From Corallococcus coralloides DSM 2259 (GTDB lineage: Bacteria > Myxococcota > Myxococcia > Myxococcales > Myxococcaceae): DNA of 64,000 bases. The notes beneath the pieces are model-generated. The model was not told where the DNA came from, did not search any database, and saw only the letters and a list, made by a program, of their open reading frames with translations. A program made the position numbers and the translations under genes. This document shows, one piece after another, positions 17,233-26,859 of the stretch (position 1 is the first letter of the stretch; the number at the start of each line of letters is the position of its first letter). Location of the stretch: the NCBI RefSeq assembly GCF_000255295.1, contig NC_017030.1, forward strand, positions 8,530,328 through 8,594,327, written 5' to 3'.

Positions 17233-18927
17233 TCACGGCCCACTGGAGCCGCGGCGACGGTCCAGTGGATCCTGCTTTGTCTCCACGCAGGTGGCCCCCT
17301 GGGCCTGGGCCCTGCGGACCCGCGCATCGCAGTGCTGCCACGCTCCCGCGGGTGTGGCCATGCTCCCGCCAAGATGGACCGCGCATGAGGGGGTGTGTCC
17401 CCAGATGTCGCCCCGTATCCAGTAGAGGAACGTCTCCGTCATCTCTCCCGGCCGGGTGCACTCGATGTAGTGCGCCTTGCCGTCCGCCTTGAAGAACGCG
17501 CTCGTCGTCGCGTTGGGGACCTGCTTCTTCGGCGGAAGGACTGTTTCGAATCGCGCCTGGAAGCCCGCCACGCGGGTGCCATCCGCCGCGAGCCGGATGG
17601 GCGGTGTCACCGGCTGGCCCGCGAACTCGTCGAAGAGCCCATCCACCACCACGGACCCGTCCGGCATCGCCGCCACCATCCGGAGGAAGCCCGAGGTATC
17701 GGGATTGCGCTTCACTTCCGCCGCCGCCTTCCGGTAGCGCAGTCCCGCGCCGAGCCCCTTCTGGAACCGCGCATCCACCGAGCCGTCCGCCTTCAAGCGC
17801 ACCAGGCCCGGAGCACGCCAGGGGCCCTCCGGCGGCTCCACGGCGGGGATGTAGTTCTGGGCGAGCACGAGGCTCCCGCTCGGACCAAGCCCCATCTCCG
17901 GCACGCGCATGAAGCGGCCCTGGGGGTATTCCCCCTCCTGCCGGAAGGTCTTGTAGGTGGGGTCGAGCCGCCCGTCGGACGTCAGGCGCATGACGTGCGC
18001 GCGCGTCTCTCCCTGCACAACGTCTCCCACCCCGACGACCGAGCCGTCCGGACGGGGAGCGATGAGGCTCAACTCGATGCCGCCCTCCCCCTTCATCACC
18101 CAGGAGATGAGAGGCGTGTTGAAGCGCGTCTCCGGCTTCCACTGCGCGTTGAGGGCGAGGACGGGAACCTCGGACCGCATCCCCTCCGGTTGGAACCGGC
18201 CGCTCAGGAAGAGGCCTCCGTCGGCCCGGGCGCGGACCTGCTTCAACACATACCAGCCCAGCCTGAGCTCGCTCAGGACCGAGTCGAAGCGCTCGGCGCG
18301 TTCGAGGGTGCCAGTGGGGGTGAAGCGCAGCAGCCACAGCGGCACCTGCTTCAGGTAGGTCTCGTCTGGCGTTGACGCCGCGACGATGAGCCGCGACTTC
18401 GCATCCACCTCCGCGGTGATGATGAACGACGAGGCGCCCACCTTGTCGAGCAGCGCCTCTCGCACCTTGCTGTTGAAGGCGTCGGCCCTCGCCCCCGCCG
18501 CCGTGTGGCGGACGAGCTCATGGGCCACGCTCGCGGGGCCACTCTCGCCCCTGGGAGCCTTCTCGTCGCGGGAGGAATACGTCGCGATGTAGCCCCCGGA
18601 AGGCACGGCGAGCAGCTGCACCAGCTCCTTCATGCGGTCCCGGTCGGACGCGGCTTCGAGCGCCACGGAGGCCGGCGACGTGTCGCGCTTGCCCAGGGCA
18701 TCGATGACCACGACGCTGCCCACGGGCTCGCCGTTCAATCGATTGCAGGTGTGCCCCACCACGCCCCAGGCGCCCTTGGGCGCGGGGAGGACGGCCACGA
18801 GCTCGCAATCCTCATTCGGCTCGTGGAACTGGTCATTGGGTGACCAGGTTCCGTCCTCCTCCGCGAAGGCCCCACCGCCCAGTGCGAGCACGAGCAACAC
18901 CGTGCCCGCGTTCCTCAAAGCCTGCAT
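17233..18927 (-). CDS. Secreted beta-propeller-like protein with delta-60 repeats
   Basis: A 564-residue exported protein. A classical signal peptide (MQALRNAGTVLLVLALGGGAFA) precedes repeated strands of the type DGSVVGVGDVVQGE, followed by GRLDPTYK and GSVDARFQKGL, which match delta-60 repeats that build bacterial beta-propellers. The final 60 residues are cysteine-containing (YIECTRPGEMTETFLYW, PSCAVHLGG, HCDAR) and differ from the repeats. Function unknown; such proteins in delta-proteobacteria are usually surface or secreted factors. Confidence 0.7.
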   Translation of the reverse strand: MQALRNAGTVLLVLALGGGAFAEEDGTWSPNDQFHEPNEDCELVAVLPAPKGAWGVVGHTCNRLNGEPVGSVVVIDALGKRDTSPASVALEAASDRDRMKELVQLLAVPSGGYIATYSSRDEKAPRGESGPASVAHELVRHTAAGARADAFNSKVREALLDKVGASSFIITAEVDAKSRLIVAASTPDETYLKQVPLWLLRFTPTGTLERAERFDSVLSELRLGWYVLKQVRARADGGLFLSGRFQPEGMRSEVPVLALNAQWKPETRFNTPLISWVMKGEGGIELSLIAPRPDGSVVGVGDVVQGETRAHVMRLTSDGRLDPTYKTFRQEGEYPQGRFMRVPEMGLGPSGSLVLAQNYIPAVEPPEGPWRAPGLVRLKADGSVDARFQKGLGAGLRYRKAAAEVKRNPDTSGFLRMVAAMPDGSVVVDGLFDEFAGQPVTPPIRLAADGTRVAGFQARFETVLPPKKQVPNATTSAFFKADGKAHYIECTRPGEMTETFLYWIRGDIWGHTPSCAVHLGGSMATPAGAWQHCDARVRRAQAQGATCVETKQDPLDRRRGSSGP

Positions 18928-19007
18928 CGCGCGCTCCCGTTTGACTCAAGGTCGCACCATGCTGCCACGCCGCGTGTCCCCCTGGAACCGGCGCGCGGGT
19001 GAGCGCT

Positions 19008-20516
19008 TCAAGCGGGCCAGTTGCCTTCCATGGGATGCGGGCCGTCCGTGAAGGCACGCACCAGGTGGATGCCACCGACGAAGGCGCCTGCCCATGAGCC
19101 GCCCCTGCCGCCGAAGGACTCCTCACGGTCGCCACGCGAGCGCAGGGCGTTGATGCCCACCTTGAAGGCATGGAGCCGCTCCGCGATGCGCCGGGCGAGC
19201 TCCGGGTCGTCCGTCGCCACCGAGGCCACGAGCGCGCCGTTGGAGACGTTGGCCTCCCGCAGCAGCTCCTCCTCGGAGTCCACCGACACCAGGACGTCGA
19301 CGGGGCCGAAGGGTTCACGAAGGTAGAGCTCACTGTCACGCGGGACGCCGAAGAGCAGGACGGGCGGCAGGTATGCACCCCGCTCCTGCCGCGCGGAGAA
19401 GGCGTCCTCCGCGAGCATCCCCTGATGCAACACCTGCGTGCCCTGCGCCCGCGCCTCTTCGATGAGGGTGCGGAGCTCCTGGACCTTGCTGGGGGAGATG
19501 AGCGGCCCGAAGTCCACGTGCGCCCCCACGACCGGATTGCCGACGCGCAGCGTGGAGACCGTATCGACATACGTCCGGACGAACTTCGGGACGAGCGACT
19601 TTTCGACGACCCAGCGGGTGTAGGCGGTGCAGCGTTGCTTGCCGAAGTCGAAGCCCGCGCGAATCTGCTCGCCGAGCCCGTCCCAATCCGTGAAGTGCGT
19701 GATGGCGTAGGCGTTCACGCCCTCCATCTCCAACGCATAGCGCTTGTCCGTGTCACGCAGGCGGCGGTGGACCTCGCCACCGTTGGCGCGGCCGCCAATG
19801 AAGGCGACGCCCGCGATATGGGAATGGCCGACGAGCGCCTCGGAGAGGTCCCTTCCGCGTCCGCCGACGAGCGAGACGGGAAGGCCCGCGCGGCGCAGCA
19901 ACGCGAAGGCGAGCGTGAGCGAGACGCCGCCGCCCTGGGTCGGAATCTTCGCGATGACCGAGTTGCCCGCGAGCGACTGCACGAGCACGTTGAGCAGCAG
20001 GACGGAGAAGGGATAGTTCCAGGAGGCGATGTTCGACACCAGGCCGAGCGGCTTGCGGCCATCGATCATCCGGCCCATCTGCTCCAGGTACCACGCGATG
20101 CCCGCGAGACACCGGTCCACGTCGTTGGAGGCCGTGGGCAGCGTCTTGCCAATGTCCCACGCGAGGATCCGGACGAGCAGGTCCCGGTGCGAATGGAGCA
20201 GCACCACCGCCTCCGCGACAGTCCGGGCGCGGTCATCGAGCGGCCGGGCCGCCCAGGGCGCGAACTCCGCCGCTGCCTGCTCGACGCCCGCGGCGACCTG
20301 CGCGGCGCCAAGCAGCGGCAGCTCCGCGAGGACGCTGCCGTCAACGGGCGAGATGGCCTTGAACCAGGCAGGCGGCTGGACCCACTTCCCAGCAACGGGA
20401 GAGAGCAGCCGGCCCTGGGAGTCAAAGGCTTCCGGCACGGCCCTCCGGGCCTCGGCCAGCAGGAGACGACTTTCAAGATGACGAAGGGGCTCGCCACCAC
20501 GTTCGGTATCCAGCAT
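19008..20516 (-). CDS. Aldehyde dehydrogenase family protein
   Basis: NAD(P)-dependent aldehyde dehydrogenase fold, 502 residues. Visible motifs: VSNIASWNYPFSVLLLNVLVQSLAGNSVIAKIP for cofactor binding, the general-base glutamate in YALEMEGVNAYAI, and the nucleophilic cysteine in FGKQRCTAYTRW. The glutamate region is EMEG rather than the usual ELGG, and the cysteine lies in KQRCT rather than GQ-CT, so it belongs to a divergent branch. ATG 20516 is set by a strong GAGGAGGTG site; an earlier start at 20555 lacks one. A single gene whose substrate is unknown. Confidence 0.88.
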   Translation of the reverse strand: MLDTERGGEPLRHLESRLLLAEARRAVPEAFDSQGRLLSPVAGKWVQPPAWFKAISPVDGSVLAELPLLGAAQVAAGVEQAAAEFAPWAARPLDDRARTVAEAVVLLHSHRDLLVRILAWDIGKTLPTASNDVDRCLAGIAWYLEQMGRMIDGRKPLGLVSNIASWNYPFSVLLLNVLVQSLAGNSVIAKIPTQGGGVSLTLAFALLRRAGLPVSLVGGRGRDLSEALVGHSHIAGVAFIGGRANGGEVHRRLRDTDKRYALEMEGVNAYAITHFTDWDGLGEQIRAGFDFGKQRCTAYTRWVVEKSLVPKFVRTYVDTVSTLRVGNPVVGAHVDFGPLISPSKVQELRTLIEEARAQGTQVLHQGMLAEDAFSARQERGAYLPPVLLFGVPRDSELYLREPFGPVDVLVSVDSEEELLREANVSNGALVASVATDDPELARRIAERLHAFKVGINALRSRGDREESFGGRGGSWAGAFVGGIHLVRAFTDGPHPMEGNWPA

Positions 20517-20699
20517 GGGTGCACCTCCTCGCGCGTCCAATCCGCGCTGAATCAATGGAAGCCACGGCTCATGACGAGCTGCGGCATGTTCGCAATATCG
20601 TCATGCACGCCCCGTCTGTCTGGGGTGGCAGGCAGGGGCCCGCCGGGAGGCGTGAGCAGCCCCTGAAGGCGAGCGTCCAGGAACCGATACGCTGGGCGC

Positions 20700-21335
20700 A
20701 TGAGCGCCCCCCAGCCACCGCCACTCCTCACGGAGGACGACCTCGCTCGCCATCTCGCGCGGGCCTACCGGCTTGCGAGGGCCGATGACCTTTCATGGCG
20801 CCCCATCCAGGAGCATCTCCACGCGCGGAGAAGCGCCGCGTTCATCGAGGCATTCGCAGGACAGCTCGTTCAGCACTACGCCCAGGACCCAGGCGTGTGC
20901 GTCTTCCGGAAGACGCGACCCGCGCAGCACTTCAGTCGCGGCGGCAGCCAGCGCAGCGAGTTCCTGTTCGATGTGCTCGCCTGCGTCATGGAGAAATGTC
21001 CACCGGCAGTCCGCATCAACGCTGCTCAACTGGATTTCATCCAAGCCCCCCTGTTCCAGATGGAATCCGAGCTCGCACGGGACACCGCCGAGGCCGCCGA
21101 GGACTTCAGCAAGTTGGTGTGTGGCTCGGCCCCCCAGAGCCTGTTCGTCGGTCCCCTGACACACAACCCTGCTGCGTTTCTGGAGGTGCTCTCGTACATC
21201 GCGCCGCACGTGCCTGGCAAAGAGCTGTACTGCGGCATCATCCCCCACCCGAAGACCTGGGCGGCCAGTGATGCACTCCCGCGGCTGTACCGGTGGCGAG
21301 CAGACCGCTGGGATGAGGTATTGACGCAAGCCTGA
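20700..21335 (+). CDS. Hypothetical cytosolic protein
   Basis: A 211-residue protein without signal or membrane segment that I do not recognise. It has a helical first half with ArgArg-rich LHARRSAAFIEAFAGQLVQHY and a region ending in GKELYCGIIPHPKTWAASDALPRLYRWRADRWDEVLTQA. It resembles an immunity-type or small-partner protein in size only. The gene precedes the hydroxyacyl-CoA dehydrogenase operon on the same strand, about 150 bp upstream, so it is probably separate. Confidence 0.6.
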   Translation: MSAPQPPPLLTEDDLARHLARAYRLARADDLSWRPIQEHLHARRSAAFIEAFAGQLVQHYAQDPGVCVFRKTRPAQHFSRGGSQRSEFLFDVLACVMEKCPPAVRINAAQLDFIQAPLFQMESELARDTAEAAEDFSKLVCGSAPQSLFVGPLTHNPAAFLEVLSYIAPHVPGKELYCGIIPHPKTWAASDALPRLYRWRADRWDEVLTQA

Positions 21336-21485
21336 CCGGCAGTGGCTCGCGAGCCGGGCCTCGATGCGAGCCAACAAGGCACGGTGCGTCACGCATGCGT
21401 CCTGGACAATTGCAGCCACCATTCAAGTAATTGCCATGCGTGCGACGGGCGGCCACGCTCGCGTCGCATGAGACACAAGCGGCTG

Positions 21486-22427
21486 ATGAGGATTGGCGTT
21501 GTCGGCGGCGGAGCCATGGGGTGCGGCATCGCACTCGAGCTCGCCATCGCCGGCAGACAGGTGGTGCTCTTCAACAGGCAGGCGCAGAGCAGCGAGGCAG
21601 CGCGCGTGAAGCTGGAGCGCGACGCCGCGCTGCTGGTGGAGGCGGGGATGCTCGGCGCGGAGCAACGCACCACCGCGCTCGCGCGCATCCATCGCACCAC
21701 GGTGCTCGCCGAGGCCGCCGTGGTTCAGGACCTGGTCATCGAGTCCATCCCCGAGGACCTGGCGCTCAAGCAGCAGCTCTTCAAGGAGTTGGACCGGCTC
21801 GCGGCACCGGACACCCTGCTCGCCACCAACACCACCGCGCTGAGCGTGACCGCCATTGCCCGCGACTGCGCGCACCCCGAGCGGGTCCTCTCCGCGCACT
21901 ACTACCTGCCCGCGCACCTGGTGCCGCTGGTGGACGTCATCCCCGGCGAGAAGACGTCACCCGACGCGGTGGAGACGGTGCGGCGCTTCCTTGAAGAATT
22001 GGGCAAGTCGCCCGTGGTCTTCGCGAGGGACGTGCCGGGCTCGGTGGGCCCGCGCCTGCAGCAGGCGCTCATCGGCGAAGCGCTCCGGATCGTGACGGAG
22101 GGCGTGGCCACGCCGGAGATGGTGGACCGTGTGCTCACCCAGGGCATCGGGCGGCGCCTGGGCGCCTCTGGCATCTTCGACCGGCTGGACCTCGTGGGCC
22201 TGGACTTCATCACGAACGTCCTGCGCGGCTCCGGGCGCCCGGTGCCGCCGGTGCTCGCCCAGAAGGTGGACCAGGGCGAGCTGGGTTTGAAGACGGGCCA
22301 GGGCTTCTATCCGTGGACGCTGGACAGCGCCGCCGCCTTCGAGGAGCGCATGGCCCGCCACCTCATCACGCAGCTGCGCGAGGACCGGGCCGCGGGCCGC
22401 CTCCCCACACCGGAGTCCGAGGAATGA
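21486..22427 (+). CDS. 3-hydroxyacyl-CoA dehydrogenase family protein
   Basis: A 313-residue NAD-dependent dehydrogenase. The Rossmann motif is IGVVGGGAMGCGIALELA at the N-terminus, the NAD ribose region follows at VVLFNRQ, and DLVIESIPEDLALKQQLFKELD and LLATNTTALSVTAIA are family signatures. The catalytic histidine lies in SAHYYLPAHLVPLVDVIPG. The C-terminal domain has RRLGASGIFDRLDLVGLDF and GLKTGQGFYPW. ATG 21486 is preferred because the Rossmann strand starts there; ATG 21468 would add six residues. The stop overlaps the next gene as ATGA. Confidence 0.88.
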   Translation: MRIGVVGGGAMGCGIALELAIAGRQVVLFNRQAQSSEAARVKLERDAALLVEAGMLGAEQRTTALARIHRTTVLAEAAVVQDLVIESIPEDLALKQQLFKELDRLAAPDTLLATNTTALSVTAIARDCAHPERVLSAHYYLPAHLVPLVDVIPGEKTSPDAVETVRRFLEELGKSPVVFARDVPGSVGPRLQQALIGEALRIVTEGVATPEMVDRVLTQGIGRRLGASGIFDRLDLVGLDFITNVLRGSGRPVPPVLAQKVDQGELGLKTGQGFYPWTLDSAAAFEERMARHLITQLREDRAAGRLPTPESEE

Positions 22428-23023
22428 GCGCCGACGTCGTGCTCGTGGATCCGGCGGCGCTGTCTGACTTCATGGCGGACGCCGTCCGGGAGTACACGGC
22501 GTGCACGCCGGAGCTCCCGCCGCGCAGCTGGGCCGTGCTGCTGGGGCGCTTCACGGACGACGCGATGCACGTGGAGCGCGTGGGCTTCGCCACCAACATC
22601 CGCGAGACGGACGACTCCGTGCTCCAGGAGTTCGACGCAGCCATCATCCCCCGCTTCGGCGCCTGCTACGCCAATGGCCGGCGCGGCTACTGGTGCGAGC
22701 CCCGCGAGTTGCTGCGCATCACCGCCGAAGCCGAGGCCGAGGGGCTGGAAGTGCTCGGCTCCATCCACCTGCACCCGGACTGGCACCGCATCGGCCCGCC
22801 CCACGAGCGGGGCCTGCGCGTCAGCCAGGAGCCCACGCCCATGGACCGGCACCTGTTCCAGGGCAGCGGCTGGCCGCTCAACATGATCCTCTACCTGGAG
22901 CGGAGAGAAGGCAGGCTCTACCACTCGCTCGGAGCGTGGGCCCCGCCCGCCGACACAGCGCCCGAAGCAGGCTGCCGTGCGCTCGCCATCCGAGTGCGCA
23001 CTCCGGAGAGGGGCGTAAGGTAG
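22424..23023 (+). CDS. JAMM/MPN-domain metalloprotease-like protein
   Basis: A 199-residue protein with a Mov34/MPN/PAD-1-type domain. The zinc motif reads GSIHLHPDWHR with two histidines, followed after about 18 residues by TPMD, which fits the S/T-x-x-D part of the JAMM motif; a glutamate in HVERVGFATNI is in place for the upstream acid. The gap before TPMD is longer than in canonical JAMM enzymes. JAMM proteins cleave isopeptide bonds or C-terminal extensions of ubiquitin-like proteins. ATGA overlap with the dehydrogenase gene implies tight co-expression. Confidence 0.75.
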   Translation: MSADVVLVDPAALSDFMADAVREYTACTPELPPRSWAVLLGRFTDDAMHVERVGFATNIRETDDSVLQEFDAAIIPRFGACYANGRRGYWCEPRELLRITAEAEAEGLEVLGSIHLHPDWHRIGPPHERGLRVSQEPTPMDRHLFQGSGWPLNMILYLERREGRLYHSLGAWAPPADTAPEAGCRALAIRVRTPERGVR

Positions 23024-23028
23024 CGGCA

Positions 23029-23664
23029 ATGACCGTCACCTCCTCCCTGCTGACGTTCCTCGTGGCCGCAGGCATCCTCGCCATCACCCCCGGTGTCGAC
23101 ACCGCCATGGTCCTGCGCACCTCCGCGATTGAAGGCACGAGGCGCGCGGGCTTCGCGGCCCTGGGCATCTGCCTTGGATGTCTCGTCTGGGGCGGGGCGG
23201 TCGCACTGGGGCTGGGCGCGCTGCTGGCGGCCTCGCAGCTCGCCTACACAGCGCTCAGTTGGGCAGGCGCGGCCTATCTGGTGTGGCTCGGCATCGGGCT
23301 GCTCCGGAAGCCTCGTTCGAGCTTCGTGGCCGATGACGCCGTCCACGGCGCGGAGGTCCAGCATGGAGCGATGGACTGGCTGCGCCGGGGAGTGCTGACC
23401 AACGTCCTCAACCCCAAGGTGGGGGTGTTCTACGTCACCTTCCTGCCGCAGTTCGTGCCCCCGGACGTTCCGGTCGTGGCCTACACGTTCGGCCTCGCGG
23501 CCATCCACGTCGTGGTGGGCGCCATGTGGTTCGCGCTCCTCATCAGGGTGACGGCACCGCTCGGTCGCGTCCTCCGGCGCCCTGCCTTCATGAAGACGAT
23601 GGACCGTTTGACGGGGTGCGTGTTCATCGCGTTCGGCGCGAAGCTCGCGCTGTCCCGTCGCTAA
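23029..23664 (+). CDS. LysE/RhtB-family amino-acid exporter
   Basis: A 211-residue, six-helix inner-membrane exporter. LTFLVAAGILAITPGVDTAMVLR at the N-terminus carries the family proline/glycine signature, followed by GFAALGICLGCLVWGGAVALGLGAL and WLRRGVLTNVLNPKVGVFYVTFLPQFV. Such carriers export amino acids or small derivatives. ATG 23029 is only 5 bp after the JAMM gene, so dehydrogenase, JAMM protein and exporter appear to form one operon. The gene ends in a shared hairpin with the convergent pump operon. Confidence 0.88.
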   Translation: MTVTSSLLTFLVAAGILAITPGVDTAMVLRTSAIEGTRRAGFAALGICLGCLVWGGAVALGLGALLAASQLAYTALSWAGAAYLVWLGIGLLRKPRSSFVADDAVHGAEVQHGAMDWLRRGVLTNVLNPKVGVFYVTFLPQFVPPDVPVVAYTFGLAAIHVVVGAMWFALLIRVTAPLGRVLRRPAFMKTMDRLTGCVFIAFGAKLALSRR

Positions 23665-23670
23665 AAAGAT

Positions 23671-23703
23671 GAGCCGCCTGGGGCATGTGCCTCCAGGCGG
23701 CTC
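23671..23703 (-). terminator. Intrinsic terminator of the RND pump operon (shared hairpin)
   Basis: An 11-bp perfect stem (GAGCCGCCTGG / CCAGGCGGCTC) lies between two convergent genes. Read on the minus strand it is followed by a run of five Ts, the classical Rho-independent arrangement for the efflux operon. On the plus strand it follows the LysE stop within 7 bases and may act bidirectionally. Confidence 0.85.
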
Positions 23704-23729
23704 ATTCCACTGCACTGCCTCAGCCCCGC

Positions 23730-26700
23730 CTACGCAGCGGCGTCAGGCGCCTGCTGGAGCTCCGCGGCGTCACTGGTGGCCACGGTGCGCGTCTTGGCGA
23801 TGAGCAGGTAGATGGCCGGCACGAAGTAGAGGGTGAAGAGCGTGCCCAGCGCCATGCCCGTCACCAGCACGAGCCCGATGCTGTTGCGCGCCGCCGCGCC
23901 CGGGCCCGACACCAGGACGAGCGGGAAGTGGCCCGCGACCGTGGCCACCGTCGTCATCAGGATGGGACGGAGCCGCTCGGAGGCGGCTTCCTTCACCGCC
24001 TCGAGCTTCGATTTGCCCTCCTCCTGGAGGCGGTTGGCGAAGTCCACGATGAGGATGCCGTTCTTCGCGATGAGGCCCACCAGCGTCACCAGACCCACCT
24101 GCGAGTAGATGTTGAGCGTGGTCGTGAAGCTGTCCGTGAAGTACGGCATCATCGGGTTCGGCATCCGCAGGAACGTGGTCACCAGCGCGCCAAAGAGCGC
24201 CAGCGGCACCGACCCGGCGAGGATGATGAGCGGATCCCGGAAGCTGTTGAACTGGGCCGCGAGCACCAGGAAGATCAGCACCACCGCCAGCCCGAACGCC
24301 GGGGCGAACGAGTCACCCTCCGTGCGCAGCTGCCGGGACTCGCCCGTGTAGTCGATGCGGTAGCCTGCGGGCAGGATGCGCGCGGCCTCCGTCTCCAGGT
24401 ACGTGAGCGCCTCGTCCAGCGGGCGGATGGCCACGCCGCTGAGCTTCACCGCATTGAGCTGCTGGAAGCGGTTGAGCGACCGGGGCGCCACCTTGTCCTT
24501 GAGGGACGCGATGGCCGACAGGGCCACGAGCTTGCCGTCGGGACCGGTGACGTGGATGTCCTTGAGCTGCTCCGGCGTGAGGCGGGAGGAGCGCAGGACC
24601 TGCGGGATGACCTTGTAGCTGCGGCCGGCGATGTTGAACCGGTTGACGAAGTTGCCGCCCACGGCGGACCCCAGGTCCTGGCCCACGGTGCCCAGGTTCA
24701 GGCCCAGCTGCGCCACCTTCTCGCGGTCGACCTCCAGCTCCGACTGGGGCTGGTCCAGCTTCACGTCGATGATGGGCGGGAAGGCGAACAACCCGCTCTG
24801 CGTCGCCTTCTCCTGGAGCTGCTGCGCGAAGCCCAAGAGCTCGTCCGCCTCCGCCGTGGAGGCGATGACGAACTCCACCGGGAAGTTGCCACCGCCCGGC
24901 AGCGCGGGGGGCTGGAGGGTGAACGTCTGGACCGCCGGGATGGTGTTCACCCGCTCCTGCGCCTCCGCCATCACCTGCGCCGTGGTCCGCTGGCGCTCCT
25001 TGAACGGCTTCAGCACCAGGCCCCAGAAGCCGTTGCTCGGCTGCACGATCTGGAAGTTGAAGCTGGACTCCGGCATGTCCATCAGCAACTCGCTCGTCTT
25101 GGTCACGGACGGCTTCAGCTGATCCAGGGTGGAGTTGGACGGCGTGCTCATGATGCCGATGACGAAGTCCTGGTCCTCCACGGGCGCCAGCTCCCGGGCC
25201 GACTGGTTGAACATCACCAGCGCGAGCAAGCTCAGGAAGATCCACGCCGCGTAGATGGGCCCGCGGACGAGCAGCGAGCTGTCCAGGGTGCGGGCGTACG
25301 CGGCCCGCAGGCGCTCGAAGCCGCGGTTGATGACGCCCGCGAGTCCCATGTCCTCGTGGCCCGCCTTCAGGAGCACGGAGGACATCATCGGGGAGAGCGT
25401 CAGCGCCACCACGCCTGACAGGGTCACCGCGCCGGCCAGCGTGAGCGCGAACTCGCGGAACAGCGAGCCCGTGAGCCCGCCCTGGAAGGCGATGGGCGCG
25501 TACACCGCGGCGAGCGTGAGCGTCATGGCGATGATGGGCCCCACCAGCTCGCGCGCGCTCTTGATGGCGGCGTCCACCGGGCGCAGGCCGGCACGCAGGT
25601 GGCGCTCCACGTTCTCCACCACGACGATGGCGTCGTCCACGACCAGGCCTACTGACAGCACCACCGCGAGCAGGGTGAGCAGGTTCACCGTGAAGCCGAA
25701 CACCTGCATCAGGAACACCGTGCCGATGAGTGACACCGGAATGGCCACCACCGGCACCAGGATGGAGCGCACCGAGCCCAGGAACAGGAAGATGACGATG
25801 ACGACGATGATGAGCGTCTCGATGAGCGTGCTCACCACCTCGTCGATGGCGTTCTGGATGTAGTCCGTGCCGTCGAAGGCGACGCCGCCGTGGATCTGCT
25901 CCGGCAGGTCCTTCTTGAGCGAGTCCATCTCCTGGCGGATGCGCTGCATGACGTCCAGCGAGTTGGCGTTGGGCAGCGACCAGATGCCGACGAACACGGC
26001 CGTCTTCCCGTTGAGCGTCACGTCGGTGTCGTAGTCCTCGGCGCCCAGCACCACGTCCGCGACGTCCGACAGCCGCACCACCGCGCCACCATCCTTGCGG
26101 ACGATGAGCTGCTTGAACTCCTCCACCGAACGCAGGCCCGTGTTCGCCGTGAGGTTCACCTGCACGAGCGAGCCCTTCGTCTGGCCCACGGCGGCGAGCG
26201 AGTTGTTCGTGGCGAGCGCCTGACGGACCTGGATGGGGCTGACGTTGAGGGCGGCCATCTGGTCCGGCTTCATCCACACCCGCATGGCGAACGTGCGCGC
26301 CCCGAGGATGTCCGCGCGCTGCACGCCCTCCACCGACGACAGCCGGGGCTGCACCACGCGCACCAGGTAGTCGGACAGCTCGTTCTGCTCGAGGAAGTCG
26401 GAGGTGAAGTTGAGGTACGCGACCGCGAACTGGCTGTCCGCGGACTCGATGCCCATCACGGGCACCTGGGATTCGGGAGGAAGGTCGCCACGCACCTGGT
26501 CGACCTTGGCGCTGATCTCACTCAGGGCGCGGTTGGCGTCGTAGTTGAGCTTGAGCCGGGCGCGGATGATGGAGATGTTCTGCGAGCTGGTGGACTCGAC
26601 GTAGTCGATGCCGTCCGCCGCCGCGATGACGCGCTCCAGCGGCGTGGTGATGAAGCCACGGACGAGCTCCGCGTTGGCGCCGACGTAGACCGTGGTGACG

Positions 26701-26837
26701 GTGATGTCGGCGTTCTCGCTGCGCGGGTACTGCCGCACGTTGAGCGAGCGCAGGGCCTGCAGGCCAGCGATGATGATGATGAGGTTGACGACCAGCGCCA
26801 CGACCGGACGCCGGATGAAGAGGTCGGTGAATTTCAT
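23730..26837 (-). CDS. RND-family multidrug efflux permease
   Basis: Inner-membrane proton-driven pump of the AcrB/MexF (HAE1) class, 1035 residues, full length. It starts with the typical MKFTDLFIRRPVVALVVNL helix, then the porter domain, and a second repeat after about residue 535. Transmembrane helix 4 carries the proton-relay pair in VGLVVDDAIVVVENVERH. The adaptor gene lies 22 bp upstream. No outer-membrane channel gene follows before the terminator, so the pump must borrow a TolC-like partner encoded elsewhere. Confidence 0.95.
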   Translation of the reverse strand: MKFTDLFIRRPVVALVVNLIIIIAGLQALRSLNVRQYPRSENADITVTTVYVGANAELVRGFITTPLERVIAAADGIDYVESTSSQNISIIRARLKLNYDANRALSEISAKVDQVRGDLPPESQVPVMGIESADSQFAVAYLNFTSDFLEQNELSDYLVRVVQPRLSSVEGVQRADILGARTFAMRVWMKPDQMAALNVSPIQVRQALATNNSLAAVGQTKGSLVQVNLTANTGLRSVEEFKQLIVRKDGGAVVRLSDVADVVLGAEDYDTDVTLNGKTAVFVGIWSLPNANSLDVMQRIRQEMDSLKKDLPEQIHGGVAFDGTDYIQNAIDEVVSTLIETLIIVVIVIFLFLGSVRSILVPVVAIPVSLIGTVFLMQVFGFTVNLLTLLAVVLSVGLVVDDAIVVVENVERHLRAGLRPVDAAIKSARELVGPIIAMTLTLAAVYAPIAFQGGLTGSLFREFALTLAGAVTLSGVVALTLSPMMSSVLLKAGHEDMGLAGVINRGFERLRAAYARTLDSSLLVRGPIYAAWIFLSLLALVMFNQSARELAPVEDQDFVIGIMSTPSNSTLDQLKPSVTKTSELLMDMPESSFNFQIVQPSNGFWGLVLKPFKERQRTTAQVMAEAQERVNTIPAVQTFTLQPPALPGGGNFPVEFVIASTAEADELLGFAQQLQEKATQSGLFAFPPIIDVKLDQPQSELEVDREKVAQLGLNLGTVGQDLGSAVGGNFVNRFNIAGRSYKVIPQVLRSSRLTPEQLKDIHVTGPDGKLVALSAIASLKDKVAPRSLNRFQQLNAVKLSGVAIRPLDEALTYLETEAARILPAGYRIDYTGESRQLRTEGDSFAPAFGLAVVLIFLVLAAQFNSFRDPLIILAGSVPLALFGALVTTFLRMPNPMMPYFTDSFTTTLNIYSQVGLVTLVGLIAKNGILIVDFANRLQEEGKSKLEAVKEAASERLRPILMTTVATVAGHFPLVLVSGPGAAARNSIGLVLVTGMALGTLFTLYFVPAIYLLIAKTRTVATSDAAELQQAPDAAA

Positions 26838-26859
26838 GGGGTTCGCCTTCTTGCGTCCC

